A DNA stretch of 64,000 nucleotides from Hyphomicrobiales bacterium (GCA_017305635.1 JAFKKF010000011.1:140558-204557); one strand, 5' to 3'. Counted from the first letter of the stretch, positions 1 through 9,630 are shown. Numbers and translations: made by a program. The notes: generated by a model not told the origin, from the sequence alone.

Positions 1-49
1 GAGACGCGGTAGTGGCGCGCGAGGTTGTCGGCATGGAGGACCGGCGCGC

Positions 50-53
<4 letters not shown>
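1..53 (-). CDS. dppF: peptide ABC transporter ATP-binding protein, DppF-like (5' fragment)
   Basis: Only the first 17 codons are inside the window; the gene runs off the left edge. The ATG (53-51) overlaps the TGA of the upstream ATPase gene by four bases (ATGA), the usual coupling of paired oligopeptide ATPases. The visible residues, MSAPVLHADNLARHYRV, are the first strand of an ABC ATPase (hydrophobic beta strand, then an aromatic A-loop Tyr). Identity as the second ATPase is inferred mainly from position, because dpp/opp operons end in D then F. Confidence 0.7.
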
Positions 54-1057
<1,004 letters not shown>

Positions 1058-1060
1058 GGC

Positions 1061-1972
1061 TCAGCTCCGCCTCAGCTTCGGGTCGAGCGCATCGCGGAGC
1101 CCGTCGCCGATGAGGTTGATGGCGAGCACCGTGACGAGGATGGCAAGGCCCGGGAAGGTCACCACCCACCAGGCGCGCAGCACGAACTCGCGCGACTCGG
1201 CGAGCATGGTTCCCCATTCCGGGCGCGGCGGCTGGGCGCCCATGCCGAGGAAGCCGAGCGCGGCGGCGTCGAGAATGGCGTTGGAGAAGGAAAGCGTCGC
1301 CTGCACGATCAGCGGCGCCATGCAGTTGGGCAGGATGGTGCGGAACATCAGCCGGATCGGCCCGGCGCCGGCGACGCGCGCGGAGACCACGTATTCCTTG
1401 CCGCGCTCGGCGAGCACCGAGCCGCGCACCAGCCGGACGAAATGCGGCTGCAGCGTCAGGGCGAGCGCGATCACCGCGTTCTCGAGGCCGGGGCCGAGGA
1501 TCGCCACCATGACGAGGGCGAGCAGCAGGCTCGGGAAGGCGAGGATGATGTCCATCACCCGCATGATGACGGTATCGATCCAGCCGCGGAAATAGCCGGC
1601 GACCAGCCCGAGCACCACGCCGAGAAGAAGGCCGAGCGCCACCACCACCACGCCGATCGAGAGCGAGTAGCGCGCGCCATGGATGAGGCGCGAGAGCATG
1701 TCGCGCCCGACGGCATCCGTGCCGAGGAGAAAGCGCGCGCTGCCCCCCTCCGCCCAGGATGGCGGCTGCAGGAAGGCATCGCGGAACTGGGCATCGGGGG
1801 CGTAGGGCGCGACGAAATCGGCGAAGACCGCGAGGAAGACGAGGAGGACGAAGACGGCGAGGCCGATGACCGCCCCACGGTTCTCCGCATAATGCGACCA
1901 GAAATCCGCGAGCCGGCCGGGCCGCGCATGGACCTCGGTGCCTGCCGGATCGCGGAGAGGGATCTCGGCCAT
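1061..1972 (-). CDS. dppC: peptide ABC transporter permease, DppC-like
   Basis: A 303-residue inner-membrane permease. An N-terminal cytoplasmic arm leads into the first helix (about residues 32-54, GLAVFVLLVFLAVFADFVAP). The binding-protein-dependent transport domain follows, with the DppC hallmark LLGTDAVGRDMLSRLIHGAR and an EAA-type loop near ARVAGAGPIRLMFRTILPN that contacts the ATPase. The C-terminus NLIGDGLRDALDPKLRRS is typical of DppC. It starts 3 bp after the DppB-like gene, so the two are co-translated. Length and motifs are normal for the family. Confidence 0.95.
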   Translation of the reverse strand: MAEIPLRDPAGTEVHARPGRLADFWSHYAENRGAVIGLAVFVLLVFLAVFADFVAPYAPDAQFRDAFLQPPSWAEGGSARFLLGTDAVGRDMLSRLIHGARYSLSIGVVVVALGLLLGVVLGLVAGYFRGWIDTVIMRVMDIILAFPSLLLALVMVAILGPGLENAVIALALTLQPHFVRLVRGSVLAERGKEYVVSARVAGAGPIRLMFRTILPNCMAPLIVQATLSFSNAILDAAALGFLGMGAQPPRPEWGTMLAESREFVLRAWWVVTFPGLAILVTVLAINLIGDGLRDALDPKLRRS

Positions 1973-1975
1973 CCC

Positions 1976-2986
1976 CTACCCCACGTGCCGGATGCGCGGA
2001 TTGACCAGGCCATAGACCAGGTCGACCGCGAGGTTCACCGCCATCACCACCAGCGCGATGAGGACGAGGCCGCCCTGCACCGCCGGATAGTCGCGCCGCG
2101 AGATGGAATCGATCATCCACTTGCCGATGCCCGGCCACGAGAAGATCGTCTCGGTGAGGATCGCGCCGGTCAGCAGGTAGCCTGTCTGCAGGCCGATCGT
2201 CGTCACCACCGGGATCAGCGCGTTGCGCAGCGCATGGATGCCGATGACCCGCGACGGCGGCAGCCCCTTCGCGCGGGCGGTGCGCACGTAGTCCTCGTTC
2301 AGCACTTCGAGCATGGCCGAACGCGTCTGACGCGCGATGATCGCGAGCGGGATGGTGCCGAGCACGATCGACGGCAGGATGAGGTGCGAGACCGCCGACT
2401 GGAAGGCGCCCTTCTGCCCCGAGATCAGGCTGTCGATCAGCATGAAGCCGGTCACCGGCTTGAAGAAATAGGTGAGCCCGATGCGGCCGGACACCGGCGC
2501 TATGCCGAGCCAGCCGGCAAAGACGATGATGAGGAGGAGCGCCCACCAGAAGATCGGCATCGAATAGCCGACGAGCGCGGTGGACATGAGGCCGTGGTCG
2601 AGGATCGAGCCGCGCTTCACGGCGGCGATCACGCCAGCCGGAATGCCGAGCACGATGGCGATGAGCATGGCGGCCAGCGACAGTTCCACCGTCGCCGGGA
2701 AGAGCGCCATGAACTCGCTGAGGACCGGCCTCTTGGTATTGATCGACGTGCCGAGATCGCCATGCGCGAGCTGCTCGACATAGACGACGTACTGTTTCCA
2801 GATCGGTTGGTCGAAGCCGTATTGGTGGATGAGTTCCTGGTAGCGTTCGGGCGGCAGGGTGCGCTCACCCGACATCACGTAGATCGGATCGCCGGGCAGG
2901 AGGCGGATGAAGATGAACGCGACGAGGCTCACCCCGATGAAGGTCGGGATGAGGACCGCAACGCGCCTGACCAGGAACCCGAGCAT
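1976..2986 (-). CDS. dppB: peptide ABC transporter permease, DppB-like
   Basis: A 336-residue permease, partner of the DppC-like subunit. The start MLGFLVRRVAVLIPTFIGVS is the standard DppB opening (basic residues, then helix 1 ending VAFIFIRLLPGDP). The transport domain has the EAA loop ARAKGLPPSRVIGIHALRNA and ends VDLVYGLVNPRIRHVG, as in the family. The gene lies 48 bp downstream of the binding-protein gene, and a stem-loop (2999-3028) sits between them. The order SBP-B-C-D-F matches dpp operons. Confidence 0.95.
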   Translation of the reverse strand: MLGFLVRRVAVLIPTFIGVSLVAFIFIRLLPGDPIYVMSGERTLPPERYQELIHQYGFDQPIWKQYVVYVEQLAHGDLGTSINTKRPVLSEFMALFPATVELSLAAMLIAIVLGIPAGVIAAVKRGSILDHGLMSTALVGYSMPIFWWALLLIIVFAGWLGIAPVSGRIGLTYFFKPVTGFMLIDSLISGQKGAFQSAVSHLILPSIVLGTIPLAIIARQTRSAMLEVLNEDYVRTARAKGLPPSRVIGIHALRNALIPVVTTIGLQTGYLLTGAILTETIFSWPGIGKWMIDSISRRDYPAVQGGLVLIALVVMAVNLAVDLVYGLVNPRIRHVG

Positions 2987-2998
2987 CGAACCGGTCCG

Positions 2999-3028
2999 CC
3001 GCCGCCGGAACCGGTCCGGCAGCGGCGG
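2999..3028 (-). other. intercistronic stem-loop between binding-protein and permease genes
   Basis: On either strand this folds as CCGCCG (2999-3004) with CGGCGG (3023-3028) and an inner CCGG (3005-3008) with CCGG (3016-3019), closing a 7-base loop. There is no T-run, so it is not a full terminator. Hairpins at this place commonly stabilise upstream mRNA or partly stop transcription, so that the binding protein is made in excess over the membrane subunits; that role here is inference. Confidence 0.45.
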
Positions 3029-3034
3029 GCACGA

Positions 3035-4630
3035 CTATTCGGTGACGTCGACGTTGCCGAACTGATGGTGTCCGAGCGGGTCCATGACGAAGCCCTGGAC
3101 CTTCTTGGCCATCGGCACCGTAATGACCGAGTGCGCGATGGTCGCCCACGGCGCCTGGTCCTTGAAGATGGCCTGTGCCTGCTCGTAGAGCTTGGTCCGC
3201 TCGGCCTGGTCGCTGATCGTCGCCGCCTTCTTGACGAGGTCGTCGAACTCCTTGTTGCACCACTCGGCACGGTTGGTGCCGCCGATGCCGTCGCAGCCGA
3301 GCAGAACGTTGAGGAAGTTGTCCGGATCGCCATTGTCGCCGGTCCAGCCCTGGAGCAGCGCCCCGTCGCGGTCCTTCGCGGCGCCACGCTTCAGGTACTC
3401 GCCCCACTCGTAGCTGACGATCTCGGCGGTGACGCCGACCTTGGCGAAATCCGCCTGGATCAGCTCGGCCATGCGCCGGGCATTGGGATTGTAGGGGCGC
3501 TGCACCGGCATCGCCCAGACCTTCATCTTGAGGTCCTTCACGCCGGCCTCGTCGAGGAGCTTCTTGGCGCCGTCCGGATCATAGGGATCGTCGACGGTGT
3601 CCTGCCTGTAGCTCCACATGGTCGGCGGGATCGGGTTCTTGGCGGCGACGCCGGTGCCCTGGAAGACCGCGTCGATGATCGCCTGCTTGTTGATCGCCAT
3701 GTTGAGCGCCTTGCGGACGCGCGCGTCGTCGAAGGGCTTCTGCAGGGTGTTATAGGCGAGGTAGCCGACGTTGAGGCCTTCCTGCTGCATGACGGTCAGC
3801 GAGGCATCCGACTTCAGCGCCTCGATATCGGCCGGGTTCGGGTACGGGATGACGTCGCACTCGCCCGCCTTCAGCTTCTGCACGCGCACGGCTGCGTCCG
3901 GCGTGACCGCGATGACGAGATCGTCGAGCTTCGGCTTGCCGGCCCAGTAGTCCGGATTGGCCTTGTAGCGGGCGACGGCGTCCTTCTGGTAGTCGACATA
4001 GATGAAGGGGCCGGTGCCGACGGGCTTCTGGTTGAAGTCGTCCATGTGGCCGTCCTTGGCCAGCTGGTCGGCATATTCCTTGGAGACGATCGAGGCGAAG
4101 TCCATCGCGAGGTTCGCCAGCATCGGCGCGTTCGGCGACTTCAGCGTCAGCTTGACGGTATAGTCGTCGACCTTGGTCCAGCTCTTGACCAGGTCGGGCA
4201 TGGACATGCCGACGTAATATTCCCAGTTGCCGCCGGCATAGTTGTACCAGGGATTGTCCTTGTTGCCCTGGCGGTCGAAGCTGAAGATCACGTCATCGGC
4301 GTTGAGGTCCCGCGTCGGCGTGAAGAAATCGGTGGTGTGGAACTTCACGCCCTTGCGCAGGTGGAACGTGTATTCGAGTCCGTCCGGCGAGATTTCCCAG
4401 CTTTCGGCGAGGCCGGGCTGGGTCTTGGTCGTGCCGGGCGTGAACTCGACCAGGCGGTTGAACACCGGCTGGGACGAGAAGTCGAATGTCGTGCCGGCGG
4501 TGTAGAGCGCCGGATCCCAGCCCTCCGGGCTGCCCTCGGCGCAATAGACCAGGCCCTTCGCCTCGGCCGCGCCGAGCGCCACGCCAAGCGCGAGGGCCGT
4601 CGTTGCCATCAGATACGCAAAACGTTTCAT
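3035..4630 (-). CDS. peptide ABC transporter substrate-binding protein (SBP family 5)
   Basis: A 531-residue periplasmic binding protein, first gene of the peptide importer operon. A longer frame upstream exists, but the start at 4630 is preferred because a GGAGG lies 7-11 bases upstream and the protein then begins MKRFAYLMATTALALGVALG, a normal Sec signal peptide cleaved near AEA. The mature part has family-5 features: AESWEISPDGLEYTFHLRKG near the N-terminus, AYNTLQKPFDDARVRKALNM in the middle and DNFLNVLLGCDG late. No lipobox cysteine is seen, so it is probably soluble in the periplasm. The ligand could be a peptide or another oligomer such as an opine. Confidence 0.93.
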   Translation of the reverse strand: MKRFAYLMATTALALGVALGAAEAKGLVYCAEGSPEGWDPALYTAGTTFDFSSQPVFNRLVEFTPGTTKTQPGLAESWEISPDGLEYTFHLRKGVKFHTTDFFTPTRDLNADDVIFSFDRQGNKDNPWYNYAGGNWEYYVGMSMPDLVKSWTKVDDYTVKLTLKSPNAPMLANLAMDFASIVSKEYADQLAKDGHMDDFNQKPVGTGPFIYVDYQKDAVARYKANPDYWAGKPKLDDLVIAVTPDAAVRVQKLKAGECDVIPYPNPADIEALKSDASLTVMQQEGLNVGYLAYNTLQKPFDDARVRKALNMAINKQAIIDAVFQGTGVAAKNPIPPTMWSYRQDTVDDPYDPDGAKKLLDEAGVKDLKMKVWAMPVQRPYNPNARRMAELIQADFAKVGVTAEIVSYEWGEYLKRGAAKDRDGALLQGWTGDNGDPDNFLNVLLGCDGIGGTNRAEWCNKEFDDLVKKAATISDQAERTKLYEQAQAIFKDQAPWATIAHSVITVPMAKKVQGFVMDPLGHHQFGNVDVTE

Positions 4631-4783
4631 GAAAGGAGACCTCCAGCGGAGCCGCTTGTCGCAGCGTTGATTTTTCCCAGATCGGCGCCTGCGCCCGGAA
4701 AGGCACGAGGGCCGGAAAGGTGACGGATAGTCGATCCGCCAGCCCGGCCTTTGCAAGCTGAAAGTTGTAGGACTGCCCTTGGC

Positions 4784-5530
4784 TCAACGCCCGCCGGTCA
4801 CGTCGACGACCGCGCCGGCGACGTAGGACGACTTGTCGCCGAGCAGCCAGACGACGGCTTCCGCGACCTCTTCCGCCGTCCCCGGACGGCCGAGCGGCGT
4901 GGTGGCGCCGATCTGGTGGGGCCGGTCCGGCGCGCCGCCGCTCGCATGGATGTCGGTGAGGATGACGCCCGGGCGCACCGCCGAGACGCGGATTCCGTCC
5001 GGACCGACCTCGCGCGACAGGCCGAGCGTCAGCGTCTCGATGGCGCCCTTGCCCGCGGCATAGTCGACATAGGTATTGGGGGCGCCGAGCTTCACCGCCG
5101 CCGAGGAGATGTTGACCAGCGAACCGCCACGGCCACCGCGGCCCTTGGCCATGCGCCGCACCGCCTCGCGGGCGACGAGGAAGGCACCCGTCACGTTGAT
5201 GTCGACGATGCGCTTGATGCGCTCGTAGTCCATGTCGGCGAGTTTCGCCGTCACCCCGACGATGCCGGCATTGTTGACCACCCCGTCGATCGGGCCGAAG
5301 GCCTTGGTGGCGGCGTCGAACAGCGCGATGATGTCCTTCTCGACCGAGGCGTCGCTCTTCACGGCCAGCGCCTTGCCGCCCGCCGCCTCGACCGCCGCGG
5401 CCGTTTCCTTTGCCGCCTTCTCGTTGCCGATATAGCTGAACGTGACGGACCAGCCCTCCTTGCCCGCAAGCCGTGCGGTGGCCGCGCCGATGCCCCGGCT
5501 GCCGCCGGTGATCACGATCGATCTTGTCAT
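4784..5530 (-). CDS. SDR family oxidoreductase
   Basis: A classical short-chain dehydrogenase of 248 residues. The cofactor motif TGGSRGIG is at residues 8-15, NNAG is in the middle, and the catalytic serine (NISSAAVK) and YAAGK pair follow. The C-terminus YVAGAVVDVTGGR is typical of the glucose-1-dehydrogenase/3-oxoacyl-ACP-reductase-like group. The upstream in-frame extension to 5596 lacks a Rossmann strand, so the start at 5530 is used. The loop after the first strand keeps an Asn-Arg-type pattern often linked to NADP(H), but substrate and cofactor are not certain. It stands alone, 150 bp or more from both neighbours. Confidence 0.9.
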   Translation of the reverse strand: MTRSIVITGGSRGIGAATARLAGKEGWSVTFSYIGNEKAAKETAAAVEAAGGKALAVKSDASVEKDIIALFDAATKAFGPIDGVVNNAGIVGVTAKLADMDYERIKRIVDINVTGAFLVAREAVRRMAKGRGGRGGSLVNISSAAVKLGAPNTYVDYAAGKGAIETLTLGLSREVGPDGIRVSAVRPGVILTDIHASGGAPDRPHQIGATTPLGRPGTAEEVAEAVVWLLGDKSSYVAGAVVDVTGGR

Positions 5531-5659
5531 TCTTTTTTCTTTCGAGATGGAGCCCAAGGCGAGGCGCCGACCATACCATATCGGCTGCGATCGCAAACCT
5601 TGCGGCGCCGCATCTCCCGGAGAATGGCGACGCCGCGTACGGCGCCGCCGGAGGAAGCG

Positions 5660-6457
5660 TCAGGCGTTCTGGGAGAGCAGCTTGACGAAGGTGTCGGACG
5701 AGATAACCGGCGCGAAGAAGTTGTTGATGCGCTCGAAGGCCGCCTTGGCCTGCTCGGGCTTTTGCGTCGCCGTGGCGTCGCCGATGACGATCGGCAGGTA
5801 GCCCCAATCGCGCGCCGCGCGCGCATTGCCCTCGATGCACCAGTCGAGATGGATGCCGGTGAGCACGATCACCTGGATGCGCTTCCGCGCCAGCTCGAGC
5901 GGGAAGTCGGTGCCTACGAAGGCGGTCTGCAGCGCCTTCTCGAAGAGGTGGTTGTCGCCCGGCTGGAACTTCGCCTGCAGCTCCTCGACGATCTCGTTGT
6001 CCCAGGCGATCTTGTCGGCCGGCCAGTTGAGACCCTCGACCCAGCTCTCGTATTGCACCTTGTCGAAGATGCTCTGCGGATAGTCCTGCCGGAAGACCGA
6101 ATAGCCGACCCAGTTGAAGGAGGTGAAGTTCGCCGCCTTGCGCGCCGCATCCACCACCTTGATCGTCGCTTCGAGGCTGCCGCGGGCGCGATGGTTCTCG
6201 GCCGCCTGCGCGCCGCCGGCATCATAGAGCGACTTCGACTGGCTGACCGAGACATAGGCCGCGGGCAGCTTCAGGATCTCGGCGAGGTCGAGCTTCTTCC
6301 ACTGGGGCGCGAGCTCGGGAATATCGTCCACCGTCGCCGAATAGGCCGAGGTCGGGAACGCCGCGGCACCCGCCACCGCGGCGAGGCCGAGGGCCGCTCC
6401 GCCGGTGAGCAATTCGCGGCGGGAAGTACCACTCGTCGGTTCCGTCTCGTTGGCCAT
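5660..6457 (-). CDS. Tat-exported cysteine hydrolase (isochorismatase fold)
   Basis: A 265-residue protein with a twin-arginine signal (SRRELLTGG at residues 12-20, then a hydrophobic stretch ending about residue 40), so it is exported folded to the periplasm. The body is an isochorismatase-like alpha/beta fold: the Lys region EKALQTAFVGTDF and the nucleophile region GIHLDWCIEGNARAARDWGY with the catalytic Cys. The usual first-strand Asp (VID.Q) appears replaced: the matching strand reads AAYVSVSQSKS. The family hydrolyses C-N bonds of amides or ureides, and the neighbouring creatininase-family gene fits nitrogen-compound breakdown. The substrate is unknown. Confidence 0.8.
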   Translation of the reverse strand: MANETEPTSGTSRRELLTGGAALGLAAVAGAAAFPTSAYSATVDDIPELAPQWKKLDLAEILKLPAAYVSVSQSKSLYDAGGAQAAENHRARGSLEATIKVVDAARKAANFTSFNWVGYSVFRQDYPQSIFDKVQYESWVEGLNWPADKIAWDNEIVEELQAKFQPGDNHLFEKALQTAFVGTDFPLELARKRIQVIVLTGIHLDWCIEGNARAARDWGYLPIVIGDATATQKPEQAKAAFERINNFFAPVISSDTFVKLLSQNA

Positions 6458-6617
6458 GATTCAATCTCCTTTGTGAGCTCGTCCTGAGCCCGCAAAGGGT
6501 GCGACCGAATACACGACTCGCTCAATCGAGATGCATCGCGTTTTGCCGGCGAAGATGAGATCGGTCTTTTCCGGTTTCGTCCCGGGCTGGCATCGGATTC
6601 CTTGCCAGCCCTTGGCG

Positions 6618-7415
6618 CTACGAACGCCAGAGGCGGGACGTCTCGAACGCGTTCACGTCGCGGCAGAGATCGACGAAGGCGGCCGCCTGGAAGTCGAGCA
6701 CGGCGCTGCCCTTCTCGGCCGTTGCCGCGGCGGCATTGCCGACGGCACCCTGCGGATTGAGGTCCTGCGCCTTCCAGCCGAACTGCGCCGACCCATGGGC
6801 CCTCAGATGCTTGAACTCTTCGATGAACTGCAGCTGGGTCGAGCGGAAGTCCTCGGCCTTGTCCATCTTCACGAGGTCGGGGCGGAGGTGCAGCATCAGC
6901 GAGGTCTCCATCTCGCCGCCATGGATGCCGTACCTGCCTTCCTCCGGTCCCTGCGCCCCATCGGGCAGGCCGAAGCGCGACCATGCCGTGCCGACCACCA
7001 GCATGTCGTGGCGCACGCGCAGCTCGCGCGCGACGATGTCGACCATCGGCACGTTGCCGCCATGCGAATTGACGATGATCATCTTCTCGACGCCGGCACG
7101 ATGCACGCTGTCGCCGATGTCGAGCCAGAGCTTGGTCGTCGATTCCCAGGTGCCGGTGAGCGTGCCGGGCGAGGATATATGCTCGTTCGACTTGCCCACC
7201 GCCTGCACCGGCAGGAATGTCACCGGCAGGTCGGAAGGGAGGAGCTCGATCGTGCGCGCGATCATGCCCTCCGCAATCGCCGTATCGGTATAGACCGGCA
7301 GGTGCGGCCCATGCTGCTCGATGGCGGCGACGGGGAGCACCGCGATCCACCTCGCCGTGTCGCCGTCGGCGAAATCGCGGGTGGTCATCTCATGCCAGAA
7401 GCGGCGCGGCAGCAT
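6618..7415 (-). CDS. creatininase family metal-dependent amidohydrolase
   Basis: A 265-residue member of the creatininase/creatinine amidohydrolase fold, which opens cyclic amides or lactams with two metal ions. The ligand motifs are present: PVAAIEQHGPHLPVYTD (Glu, His, Asp), NSHGGN in the middle and IHGGEMETS later. The start MLPRRFWHEMTTRDF matches the usual family opening. Its ATG shares one base with the TAA of the antitoxin gene (TAATG), so translation is probably coupled to it. Relatives include creatininase, MftE and dihydroxy-amino-pyrimidine amidases; the sequence does not decide among them. Confidence 0.9.
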   Translation of the reverse strand: MLPRRFWHEMTTRDFADGDTARWIAVLPVAAIEQHGPHLPVYTDTAIAEGMIARTIELLPSDLPVTFLPVQAVGKSNEHISSPGTLTGTWESTTKLWLDIGDSVHRAGVEKMIIVNSHGGNVPMVDIVARELRVRHDMLVVGTAWSRFGLPDGAQGPEEGRYGIHGGEMETSLMLHLRPDLVKMDKAEDFRSTQLQFIEEFKHLRAHGSAQFGWKAQDLNPQGAVGNAAAATAEKGSAVLDFQAAAFVDLCRDVNAFETSRLWRS

Positions 7416-7702
7416 TACTTCAGCCCCACGGCCTTGCGCAGCGCCGCGTTAGCCCGGCTTTGCCAGCCCGGCCCGCTCTCGCGCAGCCGCTCGAGCACGT
7501 CCGGATCGAGCCGCAGCGAGACCAGCTTCTTCACCGGCGCCTTCTGCGCGCCACGCGCCTTGCGGATCTTCTCGGCCAGCTCCGGGAACATTTCGCGGAA
7601 CGGTCGGGCGTTCTTGAAATCCTCCCGCGTCCATTCGTGATGTTCCGACACCTCCGCGAGGTCGGCGTCCGTGTAGCCTCTATCTTTCTTCTTCGCCTTC
7701 AT
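7415..7702 (-). CDS. brnA: BrnA family antitoxin
   Basis: A 95-residue antitoxin. The start at 7702 (MKAKKKDRGYTDADL) is preferred over an upstream frame because it gives the standard BrnA length. The C-terminal part, KLVSLRLDPDVLERLRESG then GWQSRANAALRKAV, is the ribbon-helix-helix DNA-binding domain; the N-terminal half would wrap the toxin. BrnA normally neutralises BrnT and represses its own operon as a complex. It overlaps the toxin gene by 23 bases and the creatininase-family gene by one base, an unusual link to a metabolic gene. Confidence 0.88.
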   Translation of the reverse strand: MKAKKKDRGYTDADLAEVSEHHEWTREDFKNARPFREMFPELAEKIRKARGAQKAPVKKLVSLRLDPDVLERLRESGPGWQSRANAALRKAVGLK

Positions 7703-7964
7703 AGAGCCTCCTCTCCCGGCTGTCGGCTGGCCGCATGCTGATGATCGAGATTGCTTCGGTTCCAAGCGGCGCGAAGATCACGACGATCAGACGGCCCTCG
7801 AACACGCCGATCGACTTGAAGCGCGCTTCTCTTCGTGACCCGGCATAGGTCGGGGCGGTTACCGCATCATCCCAGTCGAAGTCAGCCTCAACATGGGCGA
7901 AGTCGTATCCATGCTTTGCGAGGTTGGCCAGCCGTTTGGCCTCGTCCCACACAAATACGGTCAT
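7680..7964 (-). CDS. brnT: BrnT family toxin
   Basis: A 94-residue RelE-fold ribonuclease toxin. The opening FVWDEAKRLANLAKHGYDFA matches the BrnT pattern F.WD..K...N..KHG.. The end IISMRPADSRERRLYEGEE carries the conserved ISxRxA.xxERR.YE block. BrnT is a stress-induced ribosome-independent mRNase that arrests growth until BrnA is restored. It comes before the antitoxin, as is standard for brnTA, and follows the RidA gene by 40 bp, so readthrough from there is possible. Confidence 0.9.
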   Translation of the reverse strand: MTVFVWDEAKRLANLAKHGYDFAHVEADFDWDDAVTAPTYAGSRREARFKSIGVFEGRLIVVIFAPLGTEAISIISMRPADSRERRLYEGEEER

Positions 7965-8004
7965 CGGTCGCCAATCTCAAGCAAATTGTATCTACAGCAC
8001 ATGC

Positions 8005-8394
8005 CTATCCCGCCCCGGCCGCCACGACCTCCACCTCCACGAGGAATTCCGGCCTGGTGAAGCCCGATACGATCATCAGGGTCGAGGCCGGCGGCGGGGA
8101 GCCGACCATCCGGTCGCGCACCGCCATGTAGCCCTGCATGTGCTCGCGCGCGGTGACGTAGGCGTTGATCCGCACGATGTCGGCGAGCGTCAGGTCCGCC
8201 TCGCCGAGGATCGCCGCGACGTTCTGGAAGCACTGCTCGGCCTGGCGCTCCACGCCGTCCGGAATGCTGCCGTCCGGCAGCGCGCCGAGCTGGCCCGAGC
8301 AGAAGACGAGCCGCGAGCCCGGCGCCACCTCTACGCCATGGCTGTAGCGGGCGAAGGGAGCGCGGATCGTTGGCGGATTCAGGGTCTTGATCAT
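8005..8394 (-). CDS. RidA family protein (reactive enamine/imine deaminase)
   Basis: A 129-residue YjgF/RidA protein, a soluble trimer that hydrolyses reactive enamines or imines from amino-acid metabolism, or acts as an aminoacrylate deaminase in pyrimidine breakdown. Family features: the N-terminal strand region GVEVAPGSRLVFCSGQLG, the block VERQAEQCFQNVAAILGEAG-like helix, the INAYVT strand and the end IVSGFTRPEFLVEVEVVAA. The Arg-to-ligand position seen in E. coli RidA (R105) is not clear: this reads FTRPEFLVEVE, so it may belong to another Rid subgroup. It is divergent from the ABC transporter gene at 8632. Confidence 0.88.
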   Translation of the reverse strand: MIKTLNPPTIRAPFARYSHGVEVAPGSRLVFCSGQLGALPDGSIPDGVERQAEQCFQNVAAILGEADLTLADIVRINAYVTAREHMQGYMAVRDRMVGSPPPASTLMIVSGFTRPEFLVEVEVVAAGAG

Positions 8395-8573
8395 GCTGCG
8401 GGATTCCGGCGCCGTGGATCGCCCACGCTACGATCGGCACCCGGTGCCGACAAGCCAGAGTGGCGGGATGGCGACCATTCGCCGGCGCCGCTTTCTTGTG
8501 CACCTGCCATGGCCTACATTCCGCCCCGAAGACCGCGGGCGCGCATCCGACAGGCAGCCGGCGGCTGCGCTCA

Positions 8574-8588
8574 TGGCATGTCTCTTGC
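8574..8588 (+). promoter_or_regulatory. candidate sigma-54 (RpoN) promoter
   Basis: TGGCATGTCTCTTGC has GG (8575-8576) and GC (8587-8588) exactly 10 bases apart, as in the -24/-12 consensus TGGCACN5TTGC; one base (T for C) differs in the -24 element. Transcription would start near 8600 and give a 30-base leader before the ATG at 8632, which has GGAG at 8619-8622. RpoN control would suit a nitrogen-source transporter. No enhancer-binding protein gene is in the window. Confidence 0.5.
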
Positions 8589-8631
8589 GACTTTTGCGCC
8601 ACTTCCGAAACGAAGAACGGAGAAAATCCCG

Positions 8632-9630
8632 ATGAGCCTACGTCTTGCAACCGTCGCGGGCCTTGCCGCCGGCGCGCTGCTCACTGCTGCGGCACCGGCC
8701 TTCGCCCTCGACGAAGTCACCTTCGGCACCAATTGGGTGGCCGAGCCGGAGCATGGCGGCTTCTACCAGGCGGTGGTCGACGGCACCTATGAGAAATACG
8801 GCCTCAAGGTCACCATCGTCCCCAAGGCCGACCAGGCGATGCTGCTCGGCGGCAAGATCCAGTTCTACATGCAGGGCAACCTCCTCGGCACCTTCTCGGC
8901 GGCCGAGCAGGACGTCCCGGTGGTGGAGGTCGCGGCCATCTTCCAGAAGGACCCGCAGATCATCATGGCCCATCCCGAGAGCGGCCTGAAGGAATTCGGC
9001 GACCTCGGCAAGCTCAAGTCGCTCTTCGTCGGCGACGACCTCTACGTCACCGGCTACCGCTGGATGATGTCGGCCTATCCCTCGATCAAGGGCGAGCAGC
9101 GCAAGCCCTACAACTATTCGGTCGCGCCCTTCCTTGCCGACAAGGATTCGGGCCAGCAGGGCTACGTCACTTCCGAGCCCTATTCGGTGAAGAAGGAAGG
9201 CGGCTTCGAGCCCACCGTCTTCCTCATGGCCGATGCCGGCTACTCGACCACCTCGACCATGATCGAGGGGATGCAGGACTACGTGAAGGCCAATCCCGAC
9301 GTCACCAAGCGCTTCGTCGAGGCCTCGATCATCGGCTGGTACAACTACATGTACGGTGACAACAAGGCCGCCAACGACTTCATCAAGAAGGAGAATCCGG
9401 ACATGACGGATGAGCTCATCGCCTTCTCGATCAAGCAGATGAAGGACTACGGCCTGCTGGTCTCGGGCGATTCGGAGAAGGGCGGCATCGGCTGCTTCAC
9501 CGACGCGCGCGTGAAGGACTTCTACGACAAGATGGTGAAGGCCGGGGTGGTCAAGGCCGATCTCGACCTGTCGAAGGTCTACACCACCGAATATGTCTGC
9601 AAGGGCCTCGGCACCGACCTGGTGAAGTAG
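8632..9630 (+). CDS. ABC transporter substrate-binding protein, NMT1/SsuA-type
   Basis: A 332-residue periplasmic binding protein. The ATG at 8632 has an SD and gives a signal peptide (MSLRLATVAGLAAGALLTAA, cleaved near AFA). The mature protein begins DEVTFGTNWVAEPEHGGFYQ, the family motif for contact with a heterocyclic or sulfonate-like ligand, and GLKVTIVPKADQ and NLLGTFSA fit the NMT1/THI5-like fold. The cytosine-deaminase-like gene downstream suggests a pyrimidine-like or related nitrogen ring as ligand, as in other NMT1-type systems. That is inference. It is the first gene of a long plus-strand run. Confidence 0.9.
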   Translation: MSLRLATVAGLAAGALLTAAAPAFALDEVTFGTNWVAEPEHGGFYQAVVDGTYEKYGLKVTIVPKADQAMLLGGKIQFYMQGNLLGTFSAAEQDVPVVEVAAIFQKDPQIIMAHPESGLKEFGDLGKLKSLFVGDDLYVTGYRWMMSAYPSIKGEQRKPYNYSVAPFLADKDSGQQGYVTSEPYSVKKEGGFEPTVFLMADAGYSTTSTMIEGMQDYVKANPDVTKRFVEASIIGWYNYMYGDNKAANDFIKKENPDMTDELIAFSIKQMKDYGLLVSGDSEKGGIGCFTDARVKDFYDKMVKAGVVKADLDLSKVYTTEYVCKGLGTDLVK

